NCBI GenBank assembly: GCA_003168265.1 | Contig: PMSV01000011.1 | Span: forward strand, 70,420-134,419 | Source of the DNA: Chitinophagaceae bacterium | GTDB lineage: Bacteria > Bacteroidota > Bacteroidia > Chitinophagales > Chitinophagaceae | Reading direction: 5' to 3' | Length of the DNA: 64,000 bases | Shown: positions 54,017 to 62,352 of the stretch, piece by piece | How positions within the stretch are numbered: the stretch's first letter is position 1 | How the letters are laid out: the number at the start of each line of letters is the position of its first letter | The notes under the pieces: generated by a model | What the model was told of the DNA's origin: nothing | What the model saw: only the letters and a program-made list of their open reading frames with translations | Database searches by the model: none | Program-made: the position numbers and the translations under genes

Positions 54017-56455
54017 CTAGGCAATTGTTATACCTTCTTTACTGCATTCCTCATAAATGTTCCGAAGAATTTCACTTTTAAGCTGAACATAGCGGTTAAT
54101 ATCATCTGCCCAGAACAGGATCTGCATTTCGGCCCCTGCCTGGCTAATGTTTTTATAAAGTATTTGAGGCTCAGGGGTCTGCAGAACGCCCTTGGTGGAT
54201 TGGAGCACTTTTATGATAATTTCTTTTGCTTTTTCCAATTGACTGCTGTCTGCCAGTTTTAAGGTTGCGTCGACACGCATGTGGGTATTGTTTAGGGTCC
54301 AGTTGGTCAGTTTTTGAGAGAGGACATCGCCATTGGGTATTATGACTTCTGCTCCTTCTTCGGTAATGATCCGGCAGGAGCGGATACCGATTTCTTTTAC
54401 CCGGCCAATACTGGAACCAACTTCGATGAGGTCTCCTACCTGAATGGGTCTTTCAACTGCAAGTATGACGCCGGATACCAGGTTGTTGACTATATTTTGC
54501 AAGCCCAGGCCGATGCCGACGCCGAGTGCGCCAATGATTATAGTTACTTTATCGAGTGGAATTCCTGAAGCCAGGATGCCAAGAAAGAATCCGGAAGTAA
54601 GGATCAGGAGCCGGACCAGTAATATCGAGGTTCCAATCTTTGATTTTTTTTCGGGCATCAGGTCATCTGCCCCTGTGTCGCCAAAGAAATAGCCGATATA
54701 TTTCTGGAAGAAATTTGCAACCCAGATTACGAAAAAGAAAATCACGATGCTGCCAATCGTAAAGGAGGTATTCCCTACTGATCTTTCGCTTTCCAAGAAA
54801 CCGGCAATGGCATCATAGGCGCTGTCAAAGACATTGAGGTTTTGAGCCAGGTTGATGAACCAGAAAATCCCGGCAGTCACGGTAAGCAATCGCCTTAATC
54901 GAAGTGCTACATTCTGATAATTGAGATAGGCGGTAAAGCGGGATGATTTTTTATCTGCTTCGAGTTGAAGATTCACCGCATCGAGTAGGAGTTGAATGCA
55001 AATGATCAGACTCATAGCCTCCAGGAAGTTCAGGATGGCCGTAGTTTCCAGGATATGGGCAAAAGTGGCGCGGCCGAGAAGATTGCAGCCGGAGGCGGAA
55101 AGATTCAGGAGTATAAAAAGCCCGATGATGGCAGGGAAAAATTGGGGAAAATATTTGTTTTGGGTCCTCGTTTCCCTGATGAACCGAATTCCCAAACCTG
55201 CGTAAAAGATGGTAATGACAAATGTAAATACCCTGAGATAGTAGGTTGAGCCGGACAGCAAGCTTTTTCCTGCAAAAAACAGGAAGGCAAGCAGAAAAAA
55301 GATCCAATACCTGAATAGTCCCCCGGGCCATTTTCGAAACAGGATCATGCTAATGACCAGCAGCAGGAGGAACTGGATGAAAATATTGAATACTGCCGGT
55401 GGATGCTGAAGGTCCAGATAGGGAGCAAGGAGCAGGATTATAGCCAGCGCGGATAGCAGAGGCATGCGCCGGATATAGAGCAGATTTTCCATGAATTCCT
55501 GATTTCTTTTTCTGATTTTTTGAATATTGAGCAGGGGCCAGAAAAAGAAGAAAAGGAAGACCGGAAGAAGCAGTATGTATTTGTTCCAGCTTTGTGTAAT
55601 ATAGGAAATGAATACTTTTTTATTCCTGGTATAGGATTCAGAAATAATAGATCTGAGGGAACGGTGCAGGGAGTCATGCGAAATACCTTCCCAGAGATAT
55701 TCGGATTCTTTAGTAAATGCCTTTTTCCGGTAATCCTTTACGAGCGTGTTGATTTGTTTCTGGAGGGCCACTGCATCAAAATAATCATCCGTTACTTTTG
55801 TTTGAAGAAGGTCGATTCGGAGGAGATTTTTTTTCATTACCGTGTCGGCTCCATGTATTCTTTTTTTAAGTTCATTGAATTGACGGAGATAGAGCAAACG
55901 AAGGGTGCTGTCTGTTGGAAGGTCTGTAATGGAGGAATCGGCCAGCATTGACCGCATTTGGGTATTGATCCCTACAAGAACGGTATAATAGGATAGCAGG
56001 GATTTTTGCCAATCCTTTAGGTCTTCCGACATATCATCCAGCATTCCCTGGATATAAGAAATCCTGCTAAGGTTGAGGTTATTGTTATTGGTATTTAGAA
56101 AATTGGTCTGGAGGAATTTGATCCGCAGTTCGTATCCAGGAAGGGCTTCAGTGAGCTCGGTGGAATCATAGCCATCATTCATCACATCATTAAAATCGTT
56201 GAGGGTCGAATTGATATCCTGGATTTTCTCAATGAAACGGGCGGCAGCGGTATCCGTAATTTTTAATTCTTTCTGCCAGATGGAATCCTGGCTATGCCGC
56301 TGTGTCAGTTTCCTGTGATGGGCCCTGTTCTCTTTTTTTTGCCAATCGGCTTTTTGGGCCGATGACGAGAGGCTGGAAAAATGTAAAAGGAATAGCAGGG
56401 ATGCGGCGGGACAGTATACTAACGGGATATGGAAGCTTAGTCTTTTTTTAGTCAT
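54017..56455 (-). CDS. MscS-type mechanosensitive channel, large (MscK-like)
   Basis: An 812-residue channel with a signal peptide, a long helical periplasmic domain (about 35-260), roughly nine membrane helices (about 285-600), and a C-terminal MscS core (about 615-800). The pore-helix region is IIGALGVGIGLGLQNIVNNLVSG, with VERPIQVGDLIEVGS and IRSCRIITEEGAEVIIPNGDVLSQKLTNW. Such channels release osmolytes upon hypoosmotic shock. The periplasmic coil resembles MscK/MscM. Confidence 0.93.
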   Translation of the reverse strand: MTKKRLSFHIPLVYCPAASLLFLLHFSSLSSSAQKADWQKKENRAHHRKLTQRHSQDSIWQKELKITDTAAARFIEKIQDINSTLNDFNDVMNDGYDSTELTEALPGYELRIKFLQTNFLNTNNNNLNLSRISYIQGMLDDMSEDLKDWQKSLLSYYTVLVGINTQMRSMLADSSITDLPTDSTLRLLYLRQFNELKKRIHGADTVMKKNLLRIDLLQTKVTDDYFDAVALQKQINTLVKDYRKKAFTKESEYLWEGISHDSLHRSLRSIISESYTRNKKVFISYITQSWNKYILLLPVFLFFFFWPLLNIQKIRKRNQEFMENLLYIRRMPLLSALAIILLLAPYLDLQHPPAVFNIFIQFLLLLVISMILFRKWPGGLFRYWIFFLLAFLFFAGKSLLSGSTYYLRVFTFVITIFYAGLGIRFIRETRTQNKYFPQFFPAIIGLFILLNLSASGCNLLGRATFAHILETTAILNFLEAMSLIICIQLLLDAVNLQLEADKKSSRFTAYLNYQNVALRLRRLLTVTAGIFWFINLAQNLNVFDSAYDAIAGFLESERSVGNTSFTIGSIVIFFFVIWVANFFQKYIGYFFGDTGADDLMPEKKSKIGTSILLVRLLILTSGFFLGILASGIPLDKVTIIIGALGVGIGLGLQNIVNNLVSGVILAVERPIQVGDLIEVGSSIGRVKEIGIRSCRIITEEGAEVIIPNGDVLSQKLTNWTLNNTHMRVDATLKLADSSQLEKAKEIIIKVLQSTKGVLQTPEPQILYKNISQAGAEMQILFWADDINRYVQLKSEILRNIYEECSKEGITIA

Positions 56456-56488
56456 GGGAGTGTTTTTCTACTGCTGGTTTCAAAATGA

Positions 56489-56986
56489 TCAGGCATTGAT
56501 GACCTGCACCAGCCCGACATTCCGGTTCCTGAGGTCCAAACCACCTTCCAGAACAGATTTGAGATTGGCAAGGTAGAAGGTCCATCCGAGAGCGCATTCG
56601 ATGTAAAATTGAGTCCTTTGTTGCTCAATTGTATGTTCCATGCTTTGGGCCAGTTCACAGAGCCAGCCACCCTCTTCCTCTTTGATTTGCACATTCACAA
56701 TGCTATTGCCTGAAAAGCGGAATTGAAGGCCTTTGGGTGAATTAACTTCGAGAATGCGATGGCATTCTTTGGCCGTATCCGGATACCCATGCCAGTTCCA
56801 TTCATATTCGTCTCCCGGACAGATGAGTTCATCCTGCACTCTGATTTTTCCATGGCCTTTGAAGACGGCTTTTTTCAGGAACCAGCTTTCAAGGCCCTGT
56901 GTGGTGGCCCAGGCCCGGAAAATTGTATTTCTATCTGCATTGAGGGGAACCCTCCTGGTGAACTGCAGCCAATTGTATTCTTTCAT
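56489..56986 (-). CDS. SRPBCC (AHSA1-like) domain protein
   Basis: The ATG at 56986 (MKEYNWLQFTRRVPLNADRNTIFRAW) gives 165 residues and lies 12 bp after the lactonase stop, so I prefer it over the ATG at 57025 that overlaps the lactonase. START-like features are TRRVPLNADRNTIFRAWATTQGLESWFLKKAVF, GDEYEWNWHGYP and the C-terminal helix with LGWTFYLANLKSVLEGG. It binds some hydrophobic ligand or acts like AHSA1; no partner is known. Confidence 0.83.
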   Translation of the reverse strand: MKEYNWLQFTRRVPLNADRNTIFRAWATTQGLESWFLKKAVFKGHGKIRVQDELICPGDEYEWNWHGYPDTAKECHRILEVNSPKGLQFRFSGNSIVNVQIKEEEGGWLCELAQSMEHTIEQQRTQFYIECALGWTFYLANLKSVLEGGLDLRNRNVGLVQVINA

Positions 56987-56997
56987 GTCCGCAGGTT

Positions 56998-58116
56998 TTA
57001 GTTTTTTCTGAGCAATTTGAGGCAAACAGGACTGGGTACATGTATCGAGGCCCCCGTTTCTTTCAGTAAGCCGGTCTGTTCATTGATACTGAATACTGCA
57101 ATATTGTCCGTATCCCGGTTTGCAACTAACAGGAATTTGCCACCTGGGTCGATGACGAAATTCCGGGGATGTTTGCCGAGGACATCTTGAAATCCCTTCA
57201 ACTTCAGGTGTCCCGAAACCTGATCTATCGAAAAAATGGCCAAGCTATTGGCATCTCCGCGATTGGAAGCATAGAGGAATTTTCCATTCGGACTAATATG
57301 AATATCGGCACTTCCTTTTTGTCCTGTAAAGCCTTCCGGGTGGCAACTTAGTCTCTGAAAGGATTTTAGTTTTCCATCCGTATAATGAAATGCTTCGACC
57401 GTTCCCGATAATTCTTCGACCATATAGACGATGGGTTTGGAGGGATGGAAGACGATATGTCTTGGCCCAGAACCGGGAAGAATGGAAACAGCAGAATCGC
57501 GGGTAGTTGATAGGGGTTTTTCCGCATTGGGATTGAAATGAAAAATCATTTCCTTATCGGTTCCCAGGTCTGCGCAGAGAAGGTATTTTTCATCGGGAGA
57601 GAATATTGCCGAATGGGCATGTGCTTTTTCCTGCCGAACGGTATCTGCGCTTTTTCCTTCGTCTTGTATTACCTGTGCAATGGACCCGATTGAACCATCG
57701 ATACCCAGGGAAATAGCGGAGAAGGTTCCGCTGCTGTAATTGGCAATCATTAACCATTTGCCATTCCTGCTTTCCGAAATATAGCATGGATCGCTTCCTC
57801 CGCTTTGCTGTTTGTTCAAAAAGGAAAGCTTACCTGTCGTTTTATCGAATTGATAAGAGCTGACTTCTCCCTGCAACTGATTGCCGTTTTCATTCACCGC
57901 GTATAGAAATTTACCGTTGGGCGAAACGGCGAGATAGGAGGGATTTTGGGAAGCAATGGAATCGACGGGTCGCGCTTCACCTGTCGAAGCATCGAATTTG
58001 TAAACATAGATCCCAAGGCTGGGGCCATGGGTATAGGTACCTATAAACAAATAATATTCCTGGCCAAAACTCAGTTTGGCGATTGAAAGGCAGGTAAATA
58101 GCAGAATGGTTCTCAT
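56998..58116 (-). CDS. Secreted lactonase-family beta-propeller (YbhE/6-phosphogluconolactonase-like)
   Basis: From ATG 58116 (MRTILLFTCLSIAKLSFGQ, a signal peptide) it is 372 residues. Seven-bladed propeller repeats such as NPSYLAVSPNGKFLYAVNE, HSAIFSPDEKYLLCADLGTDK, GPRHIVFHPSKPIVYMVEELSGTV and HPRNFVIDPGGKFLLVANRDTDN define the lactonase family PF10282. E. coli YbhE hydrolyses 6-phosphogluconolactone in the cytosol; this one is exported, so its substrate is probably different. It is translated just ahead of an SRPBCC gene (12-bp gap). The upstream ATG at 58185 precedes a signal peptide and is unlikely. Confidence 0.87.
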   Translation of the reverse strand: MRTILLFTCLSIAKLSFGQEYYLFIGTYTHGPSLGIYVYKFDASTGEARPVDSIASQNPSYLAVSPNGKFLYAVNENGNQLQGEVSSYQFDKTTGKLSFLNKQQSGGSDPCYISESRNGKWLMIANYSSGTFSAISLGIDGSIGSIAQVIQDEGKSADTVRQEKAHAHSAIFSPDEKYLLCADLGTDKEMIFHFNPNAEKPLSTTRDSAVSILPGSGPRHIVFHPSKPIVYMVEELSGTVEAFHYTDGKLKSFQRLSCHPEGFTGQKGSADIHISPNGKFLYASNRGDANSLAIFSIDQVSGHLKLKGFQDVLGKHPRNFVIDPGGKFLLVANRDTDNIAVFSINEQTGLLKETGASIHVPSPVCLKLLRKN

Positions 58117-58150
58117 GGTATCCTTGTCTTTAACAAAGACGCAATTTAAC

Positions 58151-58179
58151 AAAAAAAGGCCCACCATCGGGCGGGCCTT
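58151..58179 (-). terminator. Terminator between the secreted hypothetical and lactonase genes
   Basis: Minus-strand stem GGCCCGCC-CGAT-GGTGGGCC (one G-T pair) followed by TTTTTTT, 31 bp past the stop at 58210. Confidence 0.85.
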
Positions 58180-58209
58180 GCGCAAACAGTTTTCTCTTTG
58201 AAATTTTGA

Positions 58210-58653
58210 TTAAAGTTTAGTCACTTCAACTTTGCTGGTAACTGTGCTCGTGATCTTGAAACTTCTCAGGATCAGCCTGTTTCCGGCGCTGATGGCAAAG
58301 GTCGGACGGATATTCTCCATATCATTTCCTTCCTTCATCAGTTTAATGTTCCTGGCAAAGTGAACATCCCTATAATTTTTGCTGTAAACGACATCCCCCT
58401 CATCATTTCTGATGGTCAGGTTGAATTTTTCGGCTGTCGGATTTTCGAATTCCACTTTGAATTCGAACATTTTGTCATCGGCGCCGATATATTGTACGTT
58501 TACGGCCGTTTCAGGACCGCTGTGAGATGTCTTGTGTTTGCCTGTGCCTGTGCTTGTGCCTGCAAAACTGCTGGCGGGGCTGACTGCCAGTAATAATAGT
58601 GCTGTTGCGGCGGCGGCGATGGTTTTCATGCTGTTTTTAACTGCTGATTTCAT
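58210..58653 (-). CDS. Secreted beta-sheet protein, function unknown
   Basis: A 147-residue exported protein. The signal peptide (MKTIAAAATALLLLAVSPASSFA after an optional first eight residues) precedes a Ser/Thr/Gly-rich linker and a compact beta-sandwich-like domain: FEFKVEFENPTAEKFNLTIRNDEGDVVYSKNYRDVHFARNI. The FNLTIRNDEGDVVYSK block resembles C-terminal sorting-type or carbohydrate-binding-like beta domains of Bacteroidota, but no catalytic motif is visible. It stands in its own unit with a terminator. Confidence 0.65.
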   Translation of the reverse strand: MKSAVKNSMKTIAAAATALLLLAVSPASSFAGTSTGTGKHKTSHSGPETAVNVQYIGADDKMFEFKVEFENPTAEKFNLTIRNDEGDVVYSKNYRDVHFARNIKLMKEGNDMENIRPTFAISAGNRLILRSFKITSTVTSKVEVTKL

Positions 58654-58920
58654 GGTGTTGCATTTTTAATGTTTAGCAAAAGATTGTTTGAAAAAATTTT
58701 TTGGCAGCAAATGTTTCTGGCAAATAATCGGGCAAGTAATTAGGAGGAAGCAATCTGAAACAGAAGGAAGGAATTTATCAGAGTTTCTCTTTTGTTTTTC
58801 TGTTAACGATGTAAAAATAGGACCTATTGCGTCCCTATGCAAACCATGTTTGTACTGATTCCATGATCCCAAAAGAACGATCCTATAGGGCTAATGCCTT
58901 TGAATTCAGGGAATTCGTGT

Positions 58921-58945
58921 GGGGTTGCACCCGACACCCAAACCC
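58921..58945. repeat. Inverted repeat in the ahcY-downstream region
   Basis: GGGGTT...AACCCC arms with a C-rich loop. Purpose unclear. The rest of 58654-59046 shows only the ahcY terminator and presumably the promoter of the secreted hypothetical gene. Confidence 0.35.
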
Positions 58946-58995
58946 CTTTCAGAGGATTAAATGTTTCATTTCTTTATATTCTCTTAACATAAGAA

Positions 58996-59024
58996 AATAA
59001 AAAACCCCCGGGAGACCCGGGGGC
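58996..59024 (-). terminator. Strong terminator of ahcY
   Basis: Minus-strand stem CCCCCGGG-TCT-CCCGGGGG followed by TTTTTTATTTTC, 23 bp past the ahcY stop. It is the clearest intrinsic terminator in the window. Confidence 0.92.
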
Positions 59025-59046
59025 AGAGTATGGGGAACAGACTAAA

Positions 59047-60375
59047 TCAATAGCGATAGTGCTCGGATTTGAAAGGTCCTTTTTTCGGGATATTCAAATA
59101 GCTGGATTGTTCTTCTGTCAGCTCCTCCAGTTCCACTCCGATTTTGGAAAGGTGGAGACGGGCAACTTTTTCATCGAGATGTTTCGGCAACACGTACACT
59201 TTGTTCTCGTATTTGCTGTGATTGGTCCAGAGTTCAATCTGAGCTAGAGTCTGGTTGGTAAATGAATTACTCATTACAAATGAGGGGTGGCCCGTAGCGC
59301 AACCCAAATTCACCAGTCGACCTTCGGCTAATACGATGACATCTTTTCCTTCAATCGTATACAGGTCAACCTGTGGCTTAATGGTGTTCTTGGTTTGGCC
59401 ATAATTCTTGTTCAGCCAGGCCATATCGATTTCGATATCGAAGTGGCCGATATTACAGACAATAGCTTTGTCCTTCATCTGGCGGAAATGTTTTTCCGTG
59501 ATCAGATCGCGGCAACCGGAAGCAGTTACGATGATATCGGCTTCTTTTACCGCATCTGCCATTTTCTTCACTTCAAATCCATCCATGGCGGCCTGAAGGG
59601 CGCAAATCGGGTCGATTTCTGTTACGATGACACGGCATCCGGCTCCCTGAAGGGAAGCGGCTGAGCCCTTGCCCACGTCGCCATAACCACCTACTACAGC
59701 TACTTTTCCGGCCATCATGACGTCGGTAGCTCGGCGAATCGCATCTACCAGGCTTTCTTTACAACCGTATTTGTTATCGAATTTGGATTTGGTTACGGAG
59801 TCATTCACATTGATGGCTGGAATCGGGAGAGTTCCTTTTTCCATCCTTTCATACAAGCGGTGAACGCCGGTTGTGGTCTCTTCACTCAAGCCTTTGATGT
59901 GCTGGATGAGTTCAGGGTATTTGTCAAATACCATATTGGTAAGGTCGCCTCCGTCATCGAGAATCATGTTTAGGGGACGATCGGTGCTTCCGAAAAACAG
60001 AGTTTGTTCGATACACCAGTCAGCATCTTCCAGGCTTTGTCCTTTCCAGGCGAAAACTCCGGTACCTGCGGCTGCAATGGCTGCGGCTGCCTGGTCCTGG
60101 GTGGAAAATATATTGCATGAACTCCAGCGTACTTCGGCGCCCAGCTCGATCAGTGTTTCGATGAGCACGGCGGTCTGGATCGTCATGTGAAGGCAGCCGG
60201 CAACCCTGGCTCCTTTCAAAGGTTTTTGTTTTCCGTATTCGGCGCGAAGGGCCATGAGGCCGGGCATTTCGGCTTCTGCGAGTCTGATTTCTTTACGTCC
60301 CCATTCGGCGAGGCTCATGTCTTTCACCTTGTAAGGGAGACTCAGGTCGATCTGTGTCTTAATGTTGCTTGACAT
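59047..60375 (-). CDS. ahcY: Adenosylhomocysteinase
   Basis: A 442-residue S-adenosylhomocysteine hydrolase. NAD-binding [18 protein letters not shown], the substrate-binding blocks [19 protein letters not shown] and [25 protein letters not shown], and the terminal [24 protein letters not shown] are all intact. It removes the SAM-methylation by-product, giving adenosine and homocysteine. It is divergent from an Lrp-type regulator and followed by a strong terminator. Confidence 0.98.
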   Translation of the reverse strand: MSSNIKTQIDLSLPYKVKDMSLAEWGRKEIRLAEAEMPGLMALRAEYGKQKPLKGARVAGCLHMTIQTAVLIETLIELGAEVRWSSCNIFSTQDQAAAAIAAAGTGVFAWKGQSLEDADWCIEQTLFFGSTDRPLNMILDDGGDLTNMVFDKYPELIQHIKGLSEETTTGVHRLYERMEKGTLPIPAINVNDSVTKSKFDNKYGCKESLVDAIRRATDVMMAGKVAVVGGYGDVGKGSAASLQGAGCRVIVTEIDPICALQAAMDGFEVKKMADAVKEADIIVTASGCRDLITEKHFRQMKDKAIVCNIGHFDIEIDMAWLNKNYGQTKNTIKPQVDLYTIEGKDVIVLAEGRLVNLGCATGHPSFVMSNSFTNQTLAQIELWTNHSKYENKVYVLPKHLDEKVARLHLSKIGVELEELTEEQSSYLNIPKKGPFKSEHYRY

Positions 60376-60517
60376 TTTTTATTTTTTTATGATTTTGAAT
60401 AGAATCTGAAAGAATGCCCCAAAGCTAAAGTGGAAGAACAAAATATCGTAGTTTATGAATTATTTTGGTGTTTTGTTCTGTTTTTTCTCTATTTTTAGTG
60501 CATAAGTATATTATTTT

Positions 60518-61009
60518 ATGGAAAAAGAGGCCCAAAAAGATAATCTGATCAGTGTGGAGCTGGATGAAAAGGACCGCGCCATTCTTGAATTGCTCCAGCA
60601 GAATGCCAAGATGACCGTAAGGGAAATCGCTCACGCTGTGCATTTGAGTGCGACACCAGTGCATGAGCGAATTAAAAGAATGGAAGAAACGGGTGTGATC
60701 CGCCAATATGCAGCACTTGTGGACCATACAAAGGTGAAGAAAGGTCTCATGGTGATCTGTTATGTCAGCCTGAAGGAACATAACAAAAAATCAGGGGCGC
60801 GCTTTATCAAACTTATCCTGGAATGGAAGGAAGTTACAGAGTGTTATAATATTTCAGGAGAATTCGATTTTATGCTGAAGGTGGTCGTGGAAGACATGGA
60901 TGCTTATTATGATTTCCATGTCAATAAAATAAGTCAGTTGGAAAATATCGGACAGTTGCAAAGCGCTTTTGTCATGGGTATTATCAAGCAGACACATCAG
61001 ATGCTATAG
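60518..61009 (+). CDS. Lrp/AsnC family transcriptional regulator
   Basis: A 163-residue regulator: winged helix-turn-helix (about 12-70, LDEKDRAILELLQQNAKMTVREIAHAVHLSATPVHERIKRMEE) followed by an AsnC/RAM ligand-binding domain with LEWKEVTECYNISGEFDFMLKVVVEDMDAYYDFH. Lrp-like proteins sense amino acids and often act on neighbouring genes. It is divergent from ahcY with 142 bp between starts, so control of methionine/SAM metabolism is plausible but unproven. Confidence 0.93.
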   Translation: MEKEAQKDNLISVELDEKDRAILELLQQNAKMTVREIAHAVHLSATPVHERIKRMEETGVIRQYAALVDHTKVKKGLMVICYVSLKEHNKKSGARFIKLILEWKEVTECYNISGEFDFMLKVVVEDMDAYYDFHVNKISQLENIGQLQSAFVMGIIKQTHQML

Positions 61010-61465
61010 CAGACTGGACTTCAGTATACCAGCCACGACTTTATCAATAGGTAATGTGACACTTTCTTCGGAAAATTCATCCCAGGATACGAATCTAAAG
61101 GTTTCCGTCTCGTTTTTATCTTCGTAAACCTTCATTTCCCTCTCATCAAAGTCGAATGGCCTTGTTCTTAAAGGGGCCTTGATGAGCTCCAGTGCTTCCA
61201 CAAAATAATAAATGGAAATGATCTGATTGGAGGGATGGAATGCGCTCATTTGGAAAAAATCCGTGGTATAAAGGTGTTTGGTGACCTTCACTTCAAGGTC
61301 CATTTCCTCTTTAAATTCTCTCTTCAGGCAATCACGGGTGCCTTCACCGAATTCCAACCCGCCTCCTGGGAATTTGGTATAGTAGTTTCCGCGGATATAT
61401 TCATCGCTGACCAGAACGCTTTTGTTCCCGCCAATTAAAATACCGTAAACCCGGATACTGAACAT
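61004..61465 (-). CDS. Nudix hydrolase (intact catalytic box)
   Basis: A 153-residue Nudix protein. The box GGLEFGEGTRDCLKREFKEEMDL keeps the REFKEE glutamates, so it should hydrolyse a nucleoside diphosphate derivative; the exact substrate is unknown. It overlaps the 3' end of the Lrp gene by 6 bp on the opposite strand and lies 12 bp downstream of dapF, probably in the same unit. Confidence 0.88.
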   Translation of the reverse strand: MFSIRVYGILIGGNKSVLVSDEYIRGNYYTKFPGGGLEFGEGTRDCLKREFKEEMDLEVKVTKHLYTTDFFQMSAFHPSNQIISIYYFVEALELIKAPLRTRPFDFDEREMKVYEDKNETETFRFVSWDEFSEESVTLPIDKVVAGILKSSLL

Positions 61466-61477
61466 GGATGGTTAGAA

Positions 61478-62263
61478 TTAAGGAACCAGTTCGATTTCTC
61501 CCTCGAAAACCCTTTCTGCAGGTCCGCAAAGCCAGATATCTTCAAAATGCTGTTCGTCAATTTTATTGAATTTCACGGTAAGTTTACCTCCCTTGGTATT
61601 GACTTTTATTTCCATAGGGCCCATTGCCTGCGGCGCACTGACAAGTGCACTGGCTGTGACCCCGGTTCCGCAGGAATAGGTTTCGTCTTCGACCCCCCGT
61701 TCATAGGTTCGGACAATGATTTCGCCAGGGGTCAATTCCTCGACAAAATTCACATTGATCCCTTCCCTTGCAAAGTCCGCGTTATAACGGATATCCATGC
61801 CTTCATGGAAAACATCGAGATCCATGACCTCACTCACATTCTTTATATAATGGGGAGAGCCGGTATTGAGTAGCAGATCCTGATCATATTCGCTCACTGC
61901 ATCCACATCTTTCATTTTGAGTTTCACGATGGGGCCTTCCACGGTACCGCTATGTTCACCATCTGAAGCCAGGAAATGATAGGAATTTTTTTGGATGCCC
62001 ATATCATGAGCGAAGCGTATCATGCAACGCCCCCCATTGCCACACATAGAGCCGGCTTTGCCGTCGGAATTGTAGTATTTCATTTCGAAATCATAGCCCG
62101 TCCGGGAATTCAAGAGCATCAGTCCGTCGGCGCCAATTCCGAAACGCCGGTCACAAAGCAGTTTTACTCTTTCCACCGGCAATTCCGTAACGGACCAGTT
62201 CCTGTTGTCGATTATAATAAAATCGTTTCCGGTTCCCTGGTATTTATAAAAATGTATCGGCAT
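61478..62263 (-). CDS. dapF: Diaminopimelate epimerase
   Basis: From ATG 62263 (MPIHFYKYQGTGNDFIIID) it is 261 residues. The two catalytic cysteines are in SMCGNGGRCM and in ETYSCGTGVTASAL. DapF converts LL-diaminopimelate to the meso form for lysine and peptidoglycan synthesis. The longer frame to 62302 adds residues outside the family. Confidence 0.95.
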   Translation of the reverse strand: MPIHFYKYQGTGNDFIIIDNRNWSVTELPVERVKLLCDRRFGIGADGLMLLNSRTGYDFEMKYYNSDGKAGSMCGNGGRCMIRFAHDMGIQKNSYHFLASDGEHSGTVEGPIVKLKMKDVDAVSEYDQDLLLNTGSPHYIKNVSEVMDLDVFHEGMDIRYNADFAREGINVNFVEELTPGEIIVRTYERGVEDETYSCGTGVTASALVSAPQAMGPMEIKVNTKGGKLTVKFNKIDEQHFEDIWLCGPAERVFEGEIELVP

Positions 62264-62352
62264 GCATTTATTTGAACGGCTCAAAATTAATACAAAGAAC
62301 ATTCTGATTTGACTTCACATTGCCCTAATTTTAAGAGCCAAAAACAATGCAC

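Noticed and set aside
58666-58872. 68-codon frame upstream of the secreted hypothetical gene
   Set aside because: No signal peptide, family or spacing evidence; lies in the probable promoter region.
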